Below are positions 48,121 through 58,929 of a DNA stretch of 64,000 nt, piece by piece. The stretch is from Sphingobium faniae (GTDB lineage: Bacteria; Pseudomonadota; Alphaproteobacteria; Sphingomonadales; Sphingomonadaceae). Location: contig FMTU01000014.1 in the NCBI GenBank assembly GCA_900100475.1, positions 1-64,000 on the forward strand. The letters are read 5' to 3'. The position numbers were made by a program, and so were the translations under genes. Position 1 is the first letter of the stretch; every line of letters starts with the position of its first letter. The notes under the pieces are model-generated. The model saw nothing but the letters and a program-made list of their open reading frames with translations. It was not told where the DNA came from and made no database searches.

Positions 48121-49161
48121 TCAGAACCAGGCGCGCACGCCAAATACGAAACTCAAGTGCGAGACGTCTCCGCCCACCGCGCGTTCGAATGCGGCGGTAT
48201 CGCCGAAGGTCTCATTATACTCGACGCCGATGTAAGGCGCGAATTCCTTGACAATCTCGTAGCGTAGCCGGAGTCCAACCTCCGCTTTAGACAAGCCGGA
48301 GCCAACACCGATTTCTGGCACGTCTTGCAACGCGAAGTCGATTTCCACCCGAGGTTGAAGGATCAGCCTTTGTGTTATGCGCTGGTCATATTCGGCCTCG
48401 AAACGAGCGGTGAGATCGCCCTTATCAGACAGGAAGAGCGCACCATCGACCTCGAACCAGTAAGGAGCCAGGCCTTGGATACCGACGACCAGATGCGCAC
48501 GTTCCGGGCTGGGCTCGAAGTCATAGCGGATGCCGGTTTGCAGGTTAAACCAGGGATCAAGCGCATGACTCCAGAGTGCTTGGACCTCGGCCTGCTCGGG
48601 CTTTTCTCTGAAATCCGATTCGATCTCTGTTTTCAGCCATAACCGGTCGATGTCGCCGCCATACCAACCTTGCGCGCTGACAAAGTAGCCGTCGCGGCCC
48701 TTGGTGACGCGGCTTTCCATCTGGTCGATCAGAATGTTGTAGGTGGTGATGTCGCCGTGCTCGCGGCGCGAAATCTCTCGCGCGTCGGCCATCGCTCCAG
48801 TCCCGAACACGGCGTCCGCCGCATTGTGGGGGCTGCTGAACGCCCCCGATGGCGGTGGACCAACCGGCGGGTCGGGAATGCCAGGCTCGTGGCCAGGCGC
48901 CGTGTGACCTGCATTGGCCCCTGAAGCTGGCATGCTGTGGCCGGCGTGGGGATCGGATGCCTCCTGAGTGGGCTGCATCATGTGTCCGGCGTGTGGATCG
49001 ACCGCAGGTTCGGAGGCACTGGCATGTCCTGCGTGCGGGTCGACAGGTGTGGCGGGCTGTGTTTCGGCCGCGGAGGGTGTCGCATGCCCATGGTCGCTGG
49101 TCTGTGCGAGCGCCGGTGATGCAAGCGCGGTGGCGGTGAGCAGGATCAAGATGCGGGTCAT
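48121..49161 (-). CDS. copB: Copper resistance protein B (outer membrane)
   Basis: A 346-aa CopB/PcoB-type protein: signal peptide (ILLTATALASPALAQ), a His/Met linker with repeated DPHAGH units (residues 41-75), then a beta-barrel domain (HGDITTYNILIDQMESRVTK, GWYGGDIDRLWLKTE) ending GVRAWF. It binds copper and probably sits in the outer membrane next to CopA. Start overlaps the copA stop by four bases. Confidence 0.94.
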   Translation of the reverse strand: MTRILILLTATALASPALAQTSDHGHATPSAAETQPATPVDPHAGHASASEPAVDPHAGHMMQPTQEASDPHAGHSMPASGANAGHTAPGHEPGIPDPPVGPPPSGAFSSPHNAADAVFGTGAMADAREISRREHGDITTYNILIDQMESRVTKGRDGYFVSAQGWYGGDIDRLWLKTEIESDFREKPEQAEVQALWSHALDPWFNLQTGIRYDFEPSPERAHLVVGIQGLAPYWFEVDGALFLSDKGDLTARFEAEYDQRITQRLILQPRVEIDFALQDVPEIGVGSGLSKAEVGLRLRYEIVKEFAPYIGVEYNETFGDTAAFERAVGGDVSHLSFVFGVRAWF

Positions 49162-50963
49162 GCCGCTTCTCCTTCAAGCGGACGGACGGTAACGACGCGG
49201 AACATGCCGGCATGCATGTGCAGCAGCAGATGGCAATGGAACGCCCAGTCTCCCGGAGCATCGGCTGTAAGATCGAAGGTGAGCTTCGCACCTGGCAGAA
49301 CATTCACTGTGTGCTTGAGCGGGTGGCTCCCCGTGTGGCCGTTGACGACCTCGAAGAAATGACCGTGAAGGTGGATGGGATGCGTCATCATGCTATGATT
49401 GATCAGGACGACCCGGGCCCGCTCGTTCCGCTCAAAGCGGATCGGCTCGACGCCCTCGCTGAACTTCTCGCCGTCGAAGGACCACATGAAACGCTCCATG
49501 TTGCCGGTCAGGTGAACCTCGACGGTGCGCGTCGGAAGCCGCTTGTCCGGATTGGGCGTCAGCGACATCAGATCCCGATAGGTGAGCACCTTATGACCCA
49601 CGTCTTCGAGCCCGAGGCCTGGGTCCCCTGTCCGGTCGACGGGCGCCATCGCGATCGCGTCTACTCCAACGCCAACCTTGACAGATGGCGGCACCAGCGA
49701 CTTGTCTCGCATATTCATGCCGCCCATCGAGCCAGATGAGCCATGATCCATTCCCGCCATCGACGCCGTAGCGCCAGCCGTTGTGGCGGCGCCGTGCGAG
49801 CTGTGATCCATGCCCGCCATTGAGCCATGGTCCATTCCGCCCATGCCCATGTCCTTCATGCTGAGTGTCGGACGCGGCCGCAGCGGCGGTACCGGCGCGG
49901 TCATTCCCAGGCGTGGGGCAAACGTCGCCCGCCCCATGCCGGAGCGGTCGATAGATTCTGCCACGAGCGTGAAAGCGCGGTCCTCGGTAGGCTGGATGAT
50001 GACATCGTAGGTTTCGGCGTTGCCGATCTGGAACTCCTCGACGGTTACCGGACGCACGTTTTGCCCATCGGCGTTCACAACCGTCATCGCAAGGCCTGGA
50101 ATACGGATGTTGAAGATCGTCATGGTCGCAGCATTGATGAAGCGCAGCCGCACACGCTCTCCTGGGCGGAATAGCCCGGTCCAGTTTTCTTTGGGTCCAT
50201 GCCCGTTGATCAGGTAGGTATAGGTCGATGCGGTGACATCTGAGATGTCGGTCGGATCCATGCGCATCTTGCCCCACATCAGACGGTCGGACAGCGACAT
50301 CTTGTCTTCAGGATCTCCGTCGCGCAGCAGGCCCGCCAAGGTCTGCTTTTGACGATTGAAGTAGCCGCCCTCCTGTTTGAGCTTGGTGACGAGCGCATGC
50401 GGATGAAGGAACGTCCAGTCGCTGAGCACGATGACGTGCTCGCGGTCATAGGCGATCGGATCAGCATCCGCCGGGTCGATCACGATCGGACCGTAATGCC
50501 CTTGCTGCTCCTGTAAGCCTGAGTGGCTATGGTACCAGTACGTGCCCGACTGTTTGATCGGGAACTCATAAACGAAGGTCGTCTTTGGCTTGATGCCCGG
50601 AAAGCTCACGCCGGGTACCCCGTCCATCTGGAACGGCAGGATCAGGCCGTGCCAATGGATCGACGTGTCCTCGTCAAGTGCGTTCTCGACGCTGATCCGC
50701 ACCTTCTGTCCTTCCTTGAGGCGGATCAAGGGAGCTGGCAGCACGCCGTTCATCGTCACGGCGTGACCGGTGCGGCCCCCGACGGCGAAGGCGCTATGGT
50801 CAACCTTAAGATGGAGATCTTCGCCGGTGAGCGTCGGCATATTTGGTGACAGTCCGGTCGAGCCGGTTTGTGCCCATGCCGGGAACAGCCCGGTGAAGCT
50901 TAAACCGGCCGCGCCCAGTGCACCTGCACGAAGCAGAGCGCGGCGTTCGATAAGGTGATTCAT
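49158..50963 (-). CDS. copA: Copper resistance multicopper oxidase CopA
   Basis: A 601-aa exported oxidase with a twin-arginine-like N-terminus (IERRALLRAGALGAAGL). Copper ligands: SIHWHGLILPF, YWYHSHSGLQ, HPIHLHGHFFEV and WAFHCHLLLHMHAGMF. A methionine-rich stretch near residues 375-425 (MDHGSMAGMDHSS, GMDHGSSGSMGGMNM) should bind Cu(I), which is oxidised to less toxic Cu(II). Operon with copB. Not to be confused with the P-type ATPase at 55540-58071, also called CopA in other nomenclature. Confidence 0.95.
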   Translation of the reverse strand: MNHLIERRALLRAGALGAAGLSFTGLFPAWAQTGSTGLSPNMPTLTGEDLHLKVDHSAFAVGGRTGHAVTMNGVLPAPLIRLKEGQKVRISVENALDEDTSIHWHGLILPFQMDGVPGVSFPGIKPKTTFVYEFPIKQSGTYWYHSHSGLQEQQGHYGPIVIDPADADPIAYDREHVIVLSDWTFLHPHALVTKLKQEGGYFNRQKQTLAGLLRDGDPEDKMSLSDRLMWGKMRMDPTDISDVTASTYTYLINGHGPKENWTGLFRPGERVRLRFINAATMTIFNIRIPGLAMTVVNADGQNVRPVTVEEFQIGNAETYDVIIQPTEDRAFTLVAESIDRSGMGRATFAPRLGMTAPVPPLRPRPTLSMKDMGMGGMDHGSMAGMDHSSHGAATTAGATASMAGMDHGSSGSMGGMNMRDKSLVPPSVKVGVGVDAIAMAPVDRTGDPGLGLEDVGHKVLTYRDLMSLTPNPDKRLPTRTVEVHLTGNMERFMWSFDGEKFSEGVEPIRFERNERARVVLINHSMMTHPIHLHGHFFEVVNGHTGSHPLKHTVNVLPGAKLTFDLTADAPGDWAFHCHLLLHMHAGMFRVVTVRPLEGEAA

Positions 50964-51468
50964 AAAAAAATCCTTCTGAGCTTCCGGCGGCCCATATGTA
51001 TTGCTGGGTCGCAGGAGCAGGCTGGAAGCGACAGCATGGCCCGCCTACCTTCGTTGATATTACTGATGGCTGATATTGTGCGCGGCACGTGGGTTGGCAC
51101 CCCTTGGTTACCGGTCATGTGACGCCGAGGTCGGACGTAGGCGCCACGGCAAGGCATGTCGCTTCAGAGTGAGGGCGGCAACAAGATGCGTCATGGTTCA
51201 ATCTCCAAGATGATCGCGTGTCTGGCAGAGCACTTAAGAGATACGCGGAGGGGGCGTGTCCCCCTCGCAGAAAAAAGCCAATCAGGATTTTCGAAGCGGC
51301 CCTTACTGCGCCACCTTGAGAGGCAGGCGCGGCTCATTATCCGAACTGTGGCGCCGGATCGTCCTGTCCGCCTCGCGTATGGCGTCACTTCAAGATTCCA
51401 TGATGAGTGGACAGCGGCCTGCGTGAGAGCAGAGTTGGTTAAATGTCATATAGGATGCCTACCTAACC
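50964..51468. other. copAB upstream region, no supported gene
   Basis: About 505 bases. It should contain the copAB promoter. A 7-bp-arm hairpin (GAGGGGG-CGTGT-CCCCCTC, 51248-51266) follows the Ftr1-like gene's stop at some distance. Short frames on both strands are unconvincing. Confidence 0.4.
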
Positions 51469-53454
51469 CTATTGAGCCTGGCTGAATCTACGCGCCGCGG
51501 TTCGGTGATTGGCCCAAAATCCTGCCGACAGGATCGCTAGCACGGCGAGCTGGGCGACCACACCTTGGCGTGTCGGGAAAAGCCCGAGAAGCGGGATGCG
51601 TGGAATGCCGTGCCAAATATCGACCCCGAGAACGCCTGCCTCCTGCAATCCGGCGATACCCTTGCCGGCAAGCACGACCGCCAGGATTGCAATCAGGATC
51701 GAACTCCAGGAGAAAAACTGCGTGATTGGAAGTTTGGCGCTATAGCGCAGCATGATCCCGGCGAGTAGCACAAGAAGGACCGCAGCAACGGCCGTGCCAG
51801 CCAGCATGGCGCCGCCATTCCCCTGCGTCCACAAGGCCGCGTAGAACAGGATCGTCTCGAACACCTCACGATAGACGACGACAAACGCAAGCAGGAACAG
51901 AAACCAGGCCGAACGACGTGACAGCGCGCGGGCCATCTTGTCCCTGATGTAGCGCTGCCATGCGTCCGCGTTGCTTTTGCCATGCATCCAGATGCCGACC
52001 GACAACAGGATGATCGCCGCCAAGAGCGAGCCAAATCCCTCGGTCAATTCTCGCGAGGCGCCGCTGATTCCGATGACATATGTTGCGACCACCCAGGTCA
52101 GTACCCCCGCGACCAATGCCGCAATCCATCCGCCATGAATATAGCGCAAGACCTCTGGCCGTTCGGCTTTGCGGAGGAATGCGATCATCGCGATGACGAT
52201 CAGCAGGGCCTCGAGCCCCTCGCGCAACAGGACGCCAAAGGCGCCGAGAAAACTCGACATATTGCTTGCCTGCTCAGAGGCCAGAACGGCCTCCGCCTCT
52301 GCGAACAACCCGTCGAGGGTTGCGACCGCCGCTTGGACCTCGGCCACAGGGCGTCCCTTGCCGATGGCGCTGCGCAGCTCCGCCATGGCGCCTTCGATCC
52401 GCACCATGAGCGCCGTATCGCGCGAGGCCAGCACGGGTTCGACAGGTTCGAATCCGTCAAGATAGGCCGAAAGCGCGAGATCGGTGGCGGCTTTTCTGTC
52501 GCCGGCCGTATAGGCTTGGAGGCTCGCATCGAGACGCTCGCGGGCGAGTGACAGGGAGCCTTGCGGTTCGGCGGCCAGCGCCTCGGGGTGTCGCCGCAGG
52601 AAGGCAGTCAGCGCCGTCGCTTTGTCGGCCCCCAGCTCCGCAGAAAGTGCGGCGGGCGTCACTGCCGCGATCGCCGCCAAATCGGGCAGCTTTGCCCGCA
52701 GTCCCGCGTCCGCTCGCCAGAGTTTCGTGCCATCGGTGACGGACGATGCAGGATAGGCCAGGCCGCCGACATAGAAGGCCAGCGCCCAGCGGTCATCGTT
52801 CGATAGCTCGCCGAAGCTCGCCATCGAGGTGCCTTCGAGACCTTGGGTGACGACCTGATACAGACCGAAGAGACTGCGCTGGTCTGCCCGTTCGGCATCG
52901 GTGAACGCAATCGGTAATGGATCGAGACCGGCCGCGCTCGGACCTTTTCCGTCGCCGGTCGCGCCGTGGCACGATGCGCAATTTTGCGCATAAAGTGCGG
53001 CACCACGCGCCAGATCGGGAGGAGAAGATGGGGCCAGCGGCACCGGATAGGCGGCAAGCAATGCTTTGGCCAGATCGCGCGACTGCACGGCGACCGTCGC
53101 CGGGTCAGCCTTCCCGGCAATGGTGTTCCTGAGCACGGCTGCGCGCCGGCTCAGCCCGGCTTTGGTACTGGTTTGCGGCAAGGTCGCCAGCCGTTTCTCG
53201 ACCTCGCCGGCGAATTCGACCATCTCGGCATATTCGGCGTCGCTGATGACCTTTCCGCCGGCGACCGCGCCGGCATAGTCGACCGCGATATAGTCGAGCA
53301 GCCGCCAACTCGTCTGCACCGCGGCACTATCGGCTCGCACCGGCGTCGCCTGCAACATCATGAGCACAAGGAGAATGAAGCTGCTCGCGCGCAGGAGCGC
53401 GCGGATGTCAGGCAAAGAGACGAGCGCATATCGGGTGCGGAGGTTGGCAGTCAT
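51469..53454 (-). CDS. Ftr1-family permease with fused cytochrome c domain
   Basis: A 661-aa protein. A signal peptide or first helix (ASSFILLVLMMLQATPVRA), a periplasmic helical part, a c-type cytochrome site (NCASCHGATGDGKGP), a second helical part, then about seven helices with both Ftr1 iron motifs, LREGLEALLIV and YREVFETILFY (REGLE/REVFE). Known relatives couple ferrous iron oxidation and uptake (FTR1/EfeU style). In this copper cluster it may secure iron or carry copper-linked electrons; CopA oxidase could serve as partner as in yeast Fet3/Ftr1. ATG 53454 chosen over 53583. Confidence 0.9.
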   Translation of the reverse strand: MTANLRTRYALVSLPDIRALLRASSFILLVLMMLQATPVRADSAAVQTSWRLLDYIAVDYAGAVAGGKVISDAEYAEMVEFAGEVEKRLATLPQTSTKAGLSRRAAVLRNTIAGKADPATVAVQSRDLAKALLAAYPVPLAPSSPPDLARGAALYAQNCASCHGATGDGKGPSAAGLDPLPIAFTDAERADQRSLFGLYQVVTQGLEGTSMASFGELSNDDRWALAFYVGGLAYPASSVTDGTKLWRADAGLRAKLPDLAAIAAVTPAALSAELGADKATALTAFLRRHPEALAAEPQGSLSLARERLDASLQAYTAGDRKAATDLALSAYLDGFEPVEPVLASRDTALMVRIEGAMAELRSAIGKGRPVAEVQAAVATLDGLFAEAEAVLASEQASNMSSFLGAFGVLLREGLEALLIVIAMIAFLRKAERPEVLRYIHGGWIAALVAGVLTWVVATYVIGISGASRELTEGFGSLLAAIILLSVGIWMHGKSNADAWQRYIRDKMARALSRRSAWFLFLLAFVVVYREVFETILFYAALWTQGNGGAMLAGTAVAAVLLVLLAGIMLRYSAKLPITQFFSWSSILIAILAVVLAGKGIAGLQEAGVLGVDIWHGIPRIPLLGLFPTRQGVVAQLAVLAILSAGFWANHRTAARRFSQAQ

Positions 53455-53660
53455 AAATCTATTCCGGTTCTTCCCAGTCGAGCCGTGCGCCTTCGTCGTC
53501 CACGGGACGGGCAAGACGTGTTGGCAACCATGCCGACAGCCACGGGCGAGGTTGTGAGCCAGCCATGTCCGAGGGGCGATCATTCCGACCCCGATTCAGG
53601 ATCTGTGCGACGGGGCGGCGATGCCGGAGCGGCTTGTCCCGCCGCCCCGGCCCGTCGTCG

Positions 53661-54113
53661 TCAGTGTTTTGCGAACAGTGCCTGCCTTCCCGGACCGAAC
53701 GCCATGACCGAATAGGGGTGAGGCTTGCGCCCCGGCACCTCCATCCCCGGCGACCCGAGCGGCATGCCGCCGACGGCAATGCCCGTCATGCCCTTCGGGC
53801 GCGCGGCGATGAAGCGTTTGATATCGGCGGCGGGAACATGGCCTTCTACGACGACGCCGTCGATGATGGCGGTGTGGCAGGACCCGAGCGAGTCGGGAAC
53901 GCCGAGCCGCTGCACCAGCGCGCCACGTTTCGGATTGTCGGAGATCGTCGCCTTGCGTCCAAGCTGCTGCGATATCTGCTTTGCCCATATCCCGCAGCAG
54001 CCGCAGCCGGGATCGCGATGCACGATGATATTGCTCGCAGCGAAGGCGTTGGCTGGCGCCACGAGCATGATGGCGCCGGCAAGGGCCAGGCGGATTTTGA
54101 CTTTGAGGTTCAT
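53661..54113 (-). CDS. DUF411 metal-binding protein, second copy
   Basis: A 150-aa exported protein: signal peptide (LALAGAIMLVAPANAFA), HRDPGCGCCGIWAKQ, LGSCHTAIIDGVVVEGHVPA and GMPLGSPGMEVPG. Same family as 47567-48061, moderately diverged. ATG 54113 has AAAGG upstream. It lies directly downstream of a scar holding the end of a lost copB, which suggests a former copA-copB-DUF411 order. Confidence 0.92.
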   Translation of the reverse strand: MNLKVKIRLALAGAIMLVAPANAFAASNIIVHRDPGCGCCGIWAKQISQQLGRKATISDNPKRGALVQRLGVPDSLGSCHTAIIDGVVVEGHVPAADIKRFIAARPKGMTGIAVGGMPLGSPGMEVPGRKPHPYSVMAFGPGRQALFAKH

Positions 54114-54132
54114 ACGAAATGCCTTTCTTTGA

Positions 54133-54197
54133 TCAGAACCAGCTGCGCAGGCCGACGAGGAAGCTCCAGCCGGCCGCCGTTCGATACGGTGATTCAT
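54133..54197 (-). pseudogene. Scar of a deleted copA-copB pair
   Basis: Read on the minus strand, ATG 54197 starts MNHRIERR, nearly the same bases as the intact copA start (MNHLIERR; two or three substitutions in 27 bases). Within 25 bases the frame changes to AAGWSFLVGLRSWF and stop at 54133, the typical end of CopB (intact copy: FVFGVRAWF). Everything between was lost, leaving 65 bp. Confidence 0.7.
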
Positions 54198-54283
54198 GTC
54201 TGTCTGTCCTTTTACACGGCATCGCAAAGGGTTTCGCCAACAGGCGGAAACCGTGCCGAAAACTTTTCTTGGAAAGGGCGATC

Positions 54284-54309
54284 CCGGGGCGACGCATGCG
54301 CCGCCCCGG
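54284..54309. terminator. GC-rich hairpin with T run on the plus strand
   Basis: CCGGGGCG (54284-54291), 10-base loop, CGCCCCGG (54302-54309), then TTTTT (54310-54314). It lies just past the stop of the minus-strand gene 54316-54552. The T run is on the plus strand, so it best stops rightward transcription, though the stem may end the minus-strand message too. Confidence 0.65.
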
Positions 54310-54315
54310 TTTTTG

Positions 54316-54552
54316 CTATTTGTTGTCGGGCGCGCCGCCGGACTTCGCGACCATGGCTGCGTGCATTTTCTTGCAGCGCTCCATCATCTTGCCATCGGGC
54401 TTCATCTTGCCGTCGGCCATCATCCCGCCATGCAACGGCATTGCCTGGACAGTCTGGGCGGATGCGGCGTGCGTTGCATCTGTGGGTTCGGCTGCCTGTG
54501 CGGCAACGGGGGTTGTGATCGCCATCGCGATCACGCTCAGTATCCTGTTCAT
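54316..54552 (-). CDS. Small secreted Met/Lys-rich protein
   Basis: A 78-aa protein: signal peptide (ILSVIAMAITTPVAAQA) and a tail with repeated M-K units, GGMMADGKMKPDGKMMERCKK, one cysteine and several methionines. ATG 54552 follows GGAG. Family unknown. Its place after a Cys-rich secreted protein parallels the two cassettes around cus, and it lies just upstream of the copA/copB scar. Periplasmic copper buffering is a guess. Confidence 0.68.
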   Translation of the reverse strand: MNRILSVIAMAITTPVAAQAAEPTDATHAASAQTVQAMPLHGGMMADGKMKPDGKMMERCKKMHAAMVAKSGGAPDNK

Positions 54553-54583
54553 TTTCAATACTCCGGAAAAGACTATGTTGGGG

Positions 54584-54913
54584 TCATATGTCCGGAACAT
54601 TCTGCGGTGGCCGTGCTTCCACTTCGGGCGTGATGCCGACCTGCACTTGGGTCGGTCCTGTGACCGCCCTGGCTGCGGGGTTGTAAAACTGCTGGCCGGT
54701 TGCGTCGGGCAGCAGACAGAGTGGCGCGCAGGCGCTGACGCAGCCGCCATGCGTGCAGGGCTTTTCCCTATCGTCCATATCGGGGCAGCCGGCTTCGGTT
54801 GCCGCGGAGGGACAGGCAGGGGCCTGCGCCATCACAGCGCCCCCGTTCGATATCGACATCGGCGAGAAGAGTAGCGCGAGCGCGACGAGTAGCGGTGCGA
54901 TCAGCCGTGTCAT
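54584..54913 (-). CDS. Small secreted cysteine-rich protein
   Basis: A 109-aa protein: signal peptide (LLVALALLFSPMSISNGG), then seven cysteines in CPSAATEAGCPDMDDREKPC and THGGCVSACAPLCLLPD, and a polar tail. The REKPC...C...C spacing loosely resembles the KEKPC...C...C motif of 46681-47040, so it may be a diverged third relative. GAGGAAAG precedes ATG. Function unknown; metal binding likely. Confidence 0.7.
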   Translation of the reverse strand: MTRLIAPLLVALALLFSPMSISNGGAVMAQAPACPSAATEAGCPDMDDREKPCTHGGCVSACAPLCLLPDATGQQFYNPAARAVTGPTQVQVGITPEVEARPPQNVPDI

Positions 54914-55048
54914 CGAGATACTTTCCTCATGCGAGTCGATCTGTCTCTGGACCTTGACAGTGTGGTAAGGTCAAGCTGCGGTTTCGCCGTCCGGGGCCGA
55001 AGCGCCGCCGGGCAGGTCTGCGGTTGGGATAGAACGGGTTGTTCGACG

Positions 55049-55537
55049 CTACTTATCACACACTTCTGGGTGCCTTTGCCGCGCGGATCGCTTACCGGGC
55101 TTGCCGAAGCGCCAGGGTTCGCGCGGTTCAAGGTCCGATGGCCCGCCATCGCCCTCCGCCAATCCTTCGATGATCGGGCATTCGGGGCGATCGTCGCCGT
55201 GGCAATGATCCGCCAGCGTCTCGAGCGTTCGCACCATGGCTTCGATTTCGGCCATTTTTTCCTTGAGCCGCTCGACATGTTCCAGCGCGAACGCCTTCAC
55301 GTCGGCGCTTGCCCGGCTTCGGTCGGACCACAGGCCAAGCAACTCGCCAATTTGCTCAACTGTAAAACCGAGGTCGCGTGCGCGCCGGATGAAGCGAAGC
55401 CGATGCACATCGGCGGCGTCATAGTCGCGGTAGCCCGAGTCCTGACGCGCCGCCTTGGGGATGAGGCCCGTCTGTTCATAGTAGCGGATCATCTTCGTCG
55501 AGACACCTGACATTTCCGCAGCGCGGCCGATGTTCAT
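55049..55537 (-). CDS. cueR: CueR-type copper(I)-sensing MerR regulator
   Basis: A 162-aa MerR activator: IGRAAEMSGVSTKMIRYYEQ, GYRDYDAADVHRLRFIRRAR, and the sensor residues Ser77, Cys112 and Cys120 (HCHGDDRPEC), exactly those of E. coli CueR that give selectivity for Cu(I)/Ag(I)/Au(I). It begins two bases after the ATPase gene stop, so it is made from the same, self-activated transcript. Predicted sites: the two 19-bp-spacer promoters at 58102-58187. Confidence 0.94.
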   Translation of the reverse strand: MNIGRAAEMSGVSTKMIRYYEQTGLIPKAARQDSGYRDYDAADVHRLRFIRRARDLGFTVEQIGELLGLWSDRSRASADVKAFALEHVERLKEKMAEIEAMVRTLETLADHCHGDDRPECPIIEGLAEGDGGPSDLEPREPWRFGKPGKRSARQRHPEVCDK

Positions 55538-55539
55538 GG

Positions 55540-58071
<2,532 letters not shown>

Positions 58072-58101
58072 AAGTTTCTCCGGATTTGCTTGTTTGACCG
58101 G

Positions 58102-58132
58102 AATGTGGGGCTTCCAACGATGGGAAGGTCAA
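58102..58132 (-). promoter_or_regulatory. CueR-type promoter for the copper ATPase operon
   Basis: Minus strand: TTGACC, 19-bp spacer containing the dyad CTTCC-N7-GGAAG (58111-58127), then CACATT. The layout is that of CueR/HmrR promoters. About 30 bases separate it from the ATPase start. Confidence 0.85.
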
Positions 58133-58156
58133 GGGGTAAAAAATTCCTCCGGGCCA

Positions 58157-58187
58157 TTGACCTTGCCACGATGGCAAACCCCATCTT
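58157..58187 (+). promoter_or_regulatory. CueR-type promoter for the copZ-like gene
   Basis: Plus strand: TTGACC (58157-58162), 19-bp spacer with perfect dyad TTGCCA-CGA-TGGCAA (58163-58177), then CATCTT (58182-58187). It faces away from the ATPase promoter 24 bases to the left. Confidence 0.85.
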
Positions 58188-58216
58188 CGAATTTCAATCG
58201 CAGTATTGGAGGTTCC

Positions 58217-58417
58217 ATGATGATCCGTTTTGAGATCCCGGGCATGACATGCGGCGGCTGCGCGCGCTCAGTCACCACGGCCATTCAAGGCATTGATGCA
58301 CAAGCGAAGGTCGAAATCGATATTCCGGGGAAGAGCGTCTGTGTCGAGAGCCGCGCGGACAGGAATTCGCTCATCGAGGCTATCCGCGAAGCCGGCTATG
58401 AAGCTCGGACAGCATAA
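58217..58417 (+). CDS. copZ: CopZ-like copper chaperone (HMA domain)
   Basis: A 66-aa single HMA domain protein with MTCGGCARSV (Cys12, Cys15) and the beta-alpha-beta spacing to EAIREAGYEA. It should bind Cu(I) in the cytoplasm and pass it to the ATPase or CueR. GGAGG lies before ATG 58217. It has its own CueR-type promoter, so chaperone and pump respond together but from separate transcripts. Confidence 0.92.
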   Translation: MMIRFEIPGMTCGGCARSVTTAIQGIDAQAKVEIDIPGKSVCVESRADRNSLIEAIREAGYEARTA

Positions 58418-58473
58418 ATAAAAAAGCGATCTGGAACGCACCATCTCCCGCGCAAACCACTTATTTTAGCGAG

Positions 58474-58820
58474 CTGGGCAAATTGATACAGCAGCTCTGT
58501 AGCCTGCGGCGTATCGACGTGCAAAGCGCCACCGTGTTGGTGCGCGAGGCCTTCGTGCGTCGCTTCGCCAATGGCAAGGCGCTTCGATCATACGCTGGCC
58601 TGACAGCAACGGCGGCTCAGAACGGTAATGGTCGAACTGGCCTGGCTCCGGCAGCGCTACCAGCCTGGCGCAGCACAGGTTGTTTGGTTCCGCGAGCGGA
58701 CGGGATCTACTGGTCGTCGCGTCCGCAAAGTGATGGTGGTGGCGCTCGCGCGCGTAAGCTGTTGATCGCCCTGTGGCGGTTTGTCACCGACGGAGTGGTT
58801 CCCGCGGGCCTGCGAACATT
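58474..58820 (+). pseudogene. IS110-family transposase C-terminal remnant
   Basis: Fragments of the transposase IS116/IS110/IS902 domain appear in shifting frames: LIQQLCSLRRIDVQSATVL and ANGKALRSYAGLTAT in one, VMVELAWLRQRYQPGAAQVV and RTGRRVRKVMVVALAR-like residues in a second, then KLLIALWRFVTDGVVPAGL in the first again. A deletion near 58620 and a shift near 58755 inactivate it, and the N-terminal half is missing. Confidence 0.8.
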
Positions 58821-58929
58821 ACGTATTCCGGGTTTGGACCCGGGCCCATAGTCCTGTCTTCGAAGAAGCGAAATCTTCCCGTCGAAGATTCACTCGGCGG
58901 CGCCCATTTTCTCTTCGAGGGAGTCCAAG

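Noticed and set aside
51248..51266. 7-bp-arm hairpin as terminator
   Set aside because: No T run follows it on either strand in the correct direction; function unclear.
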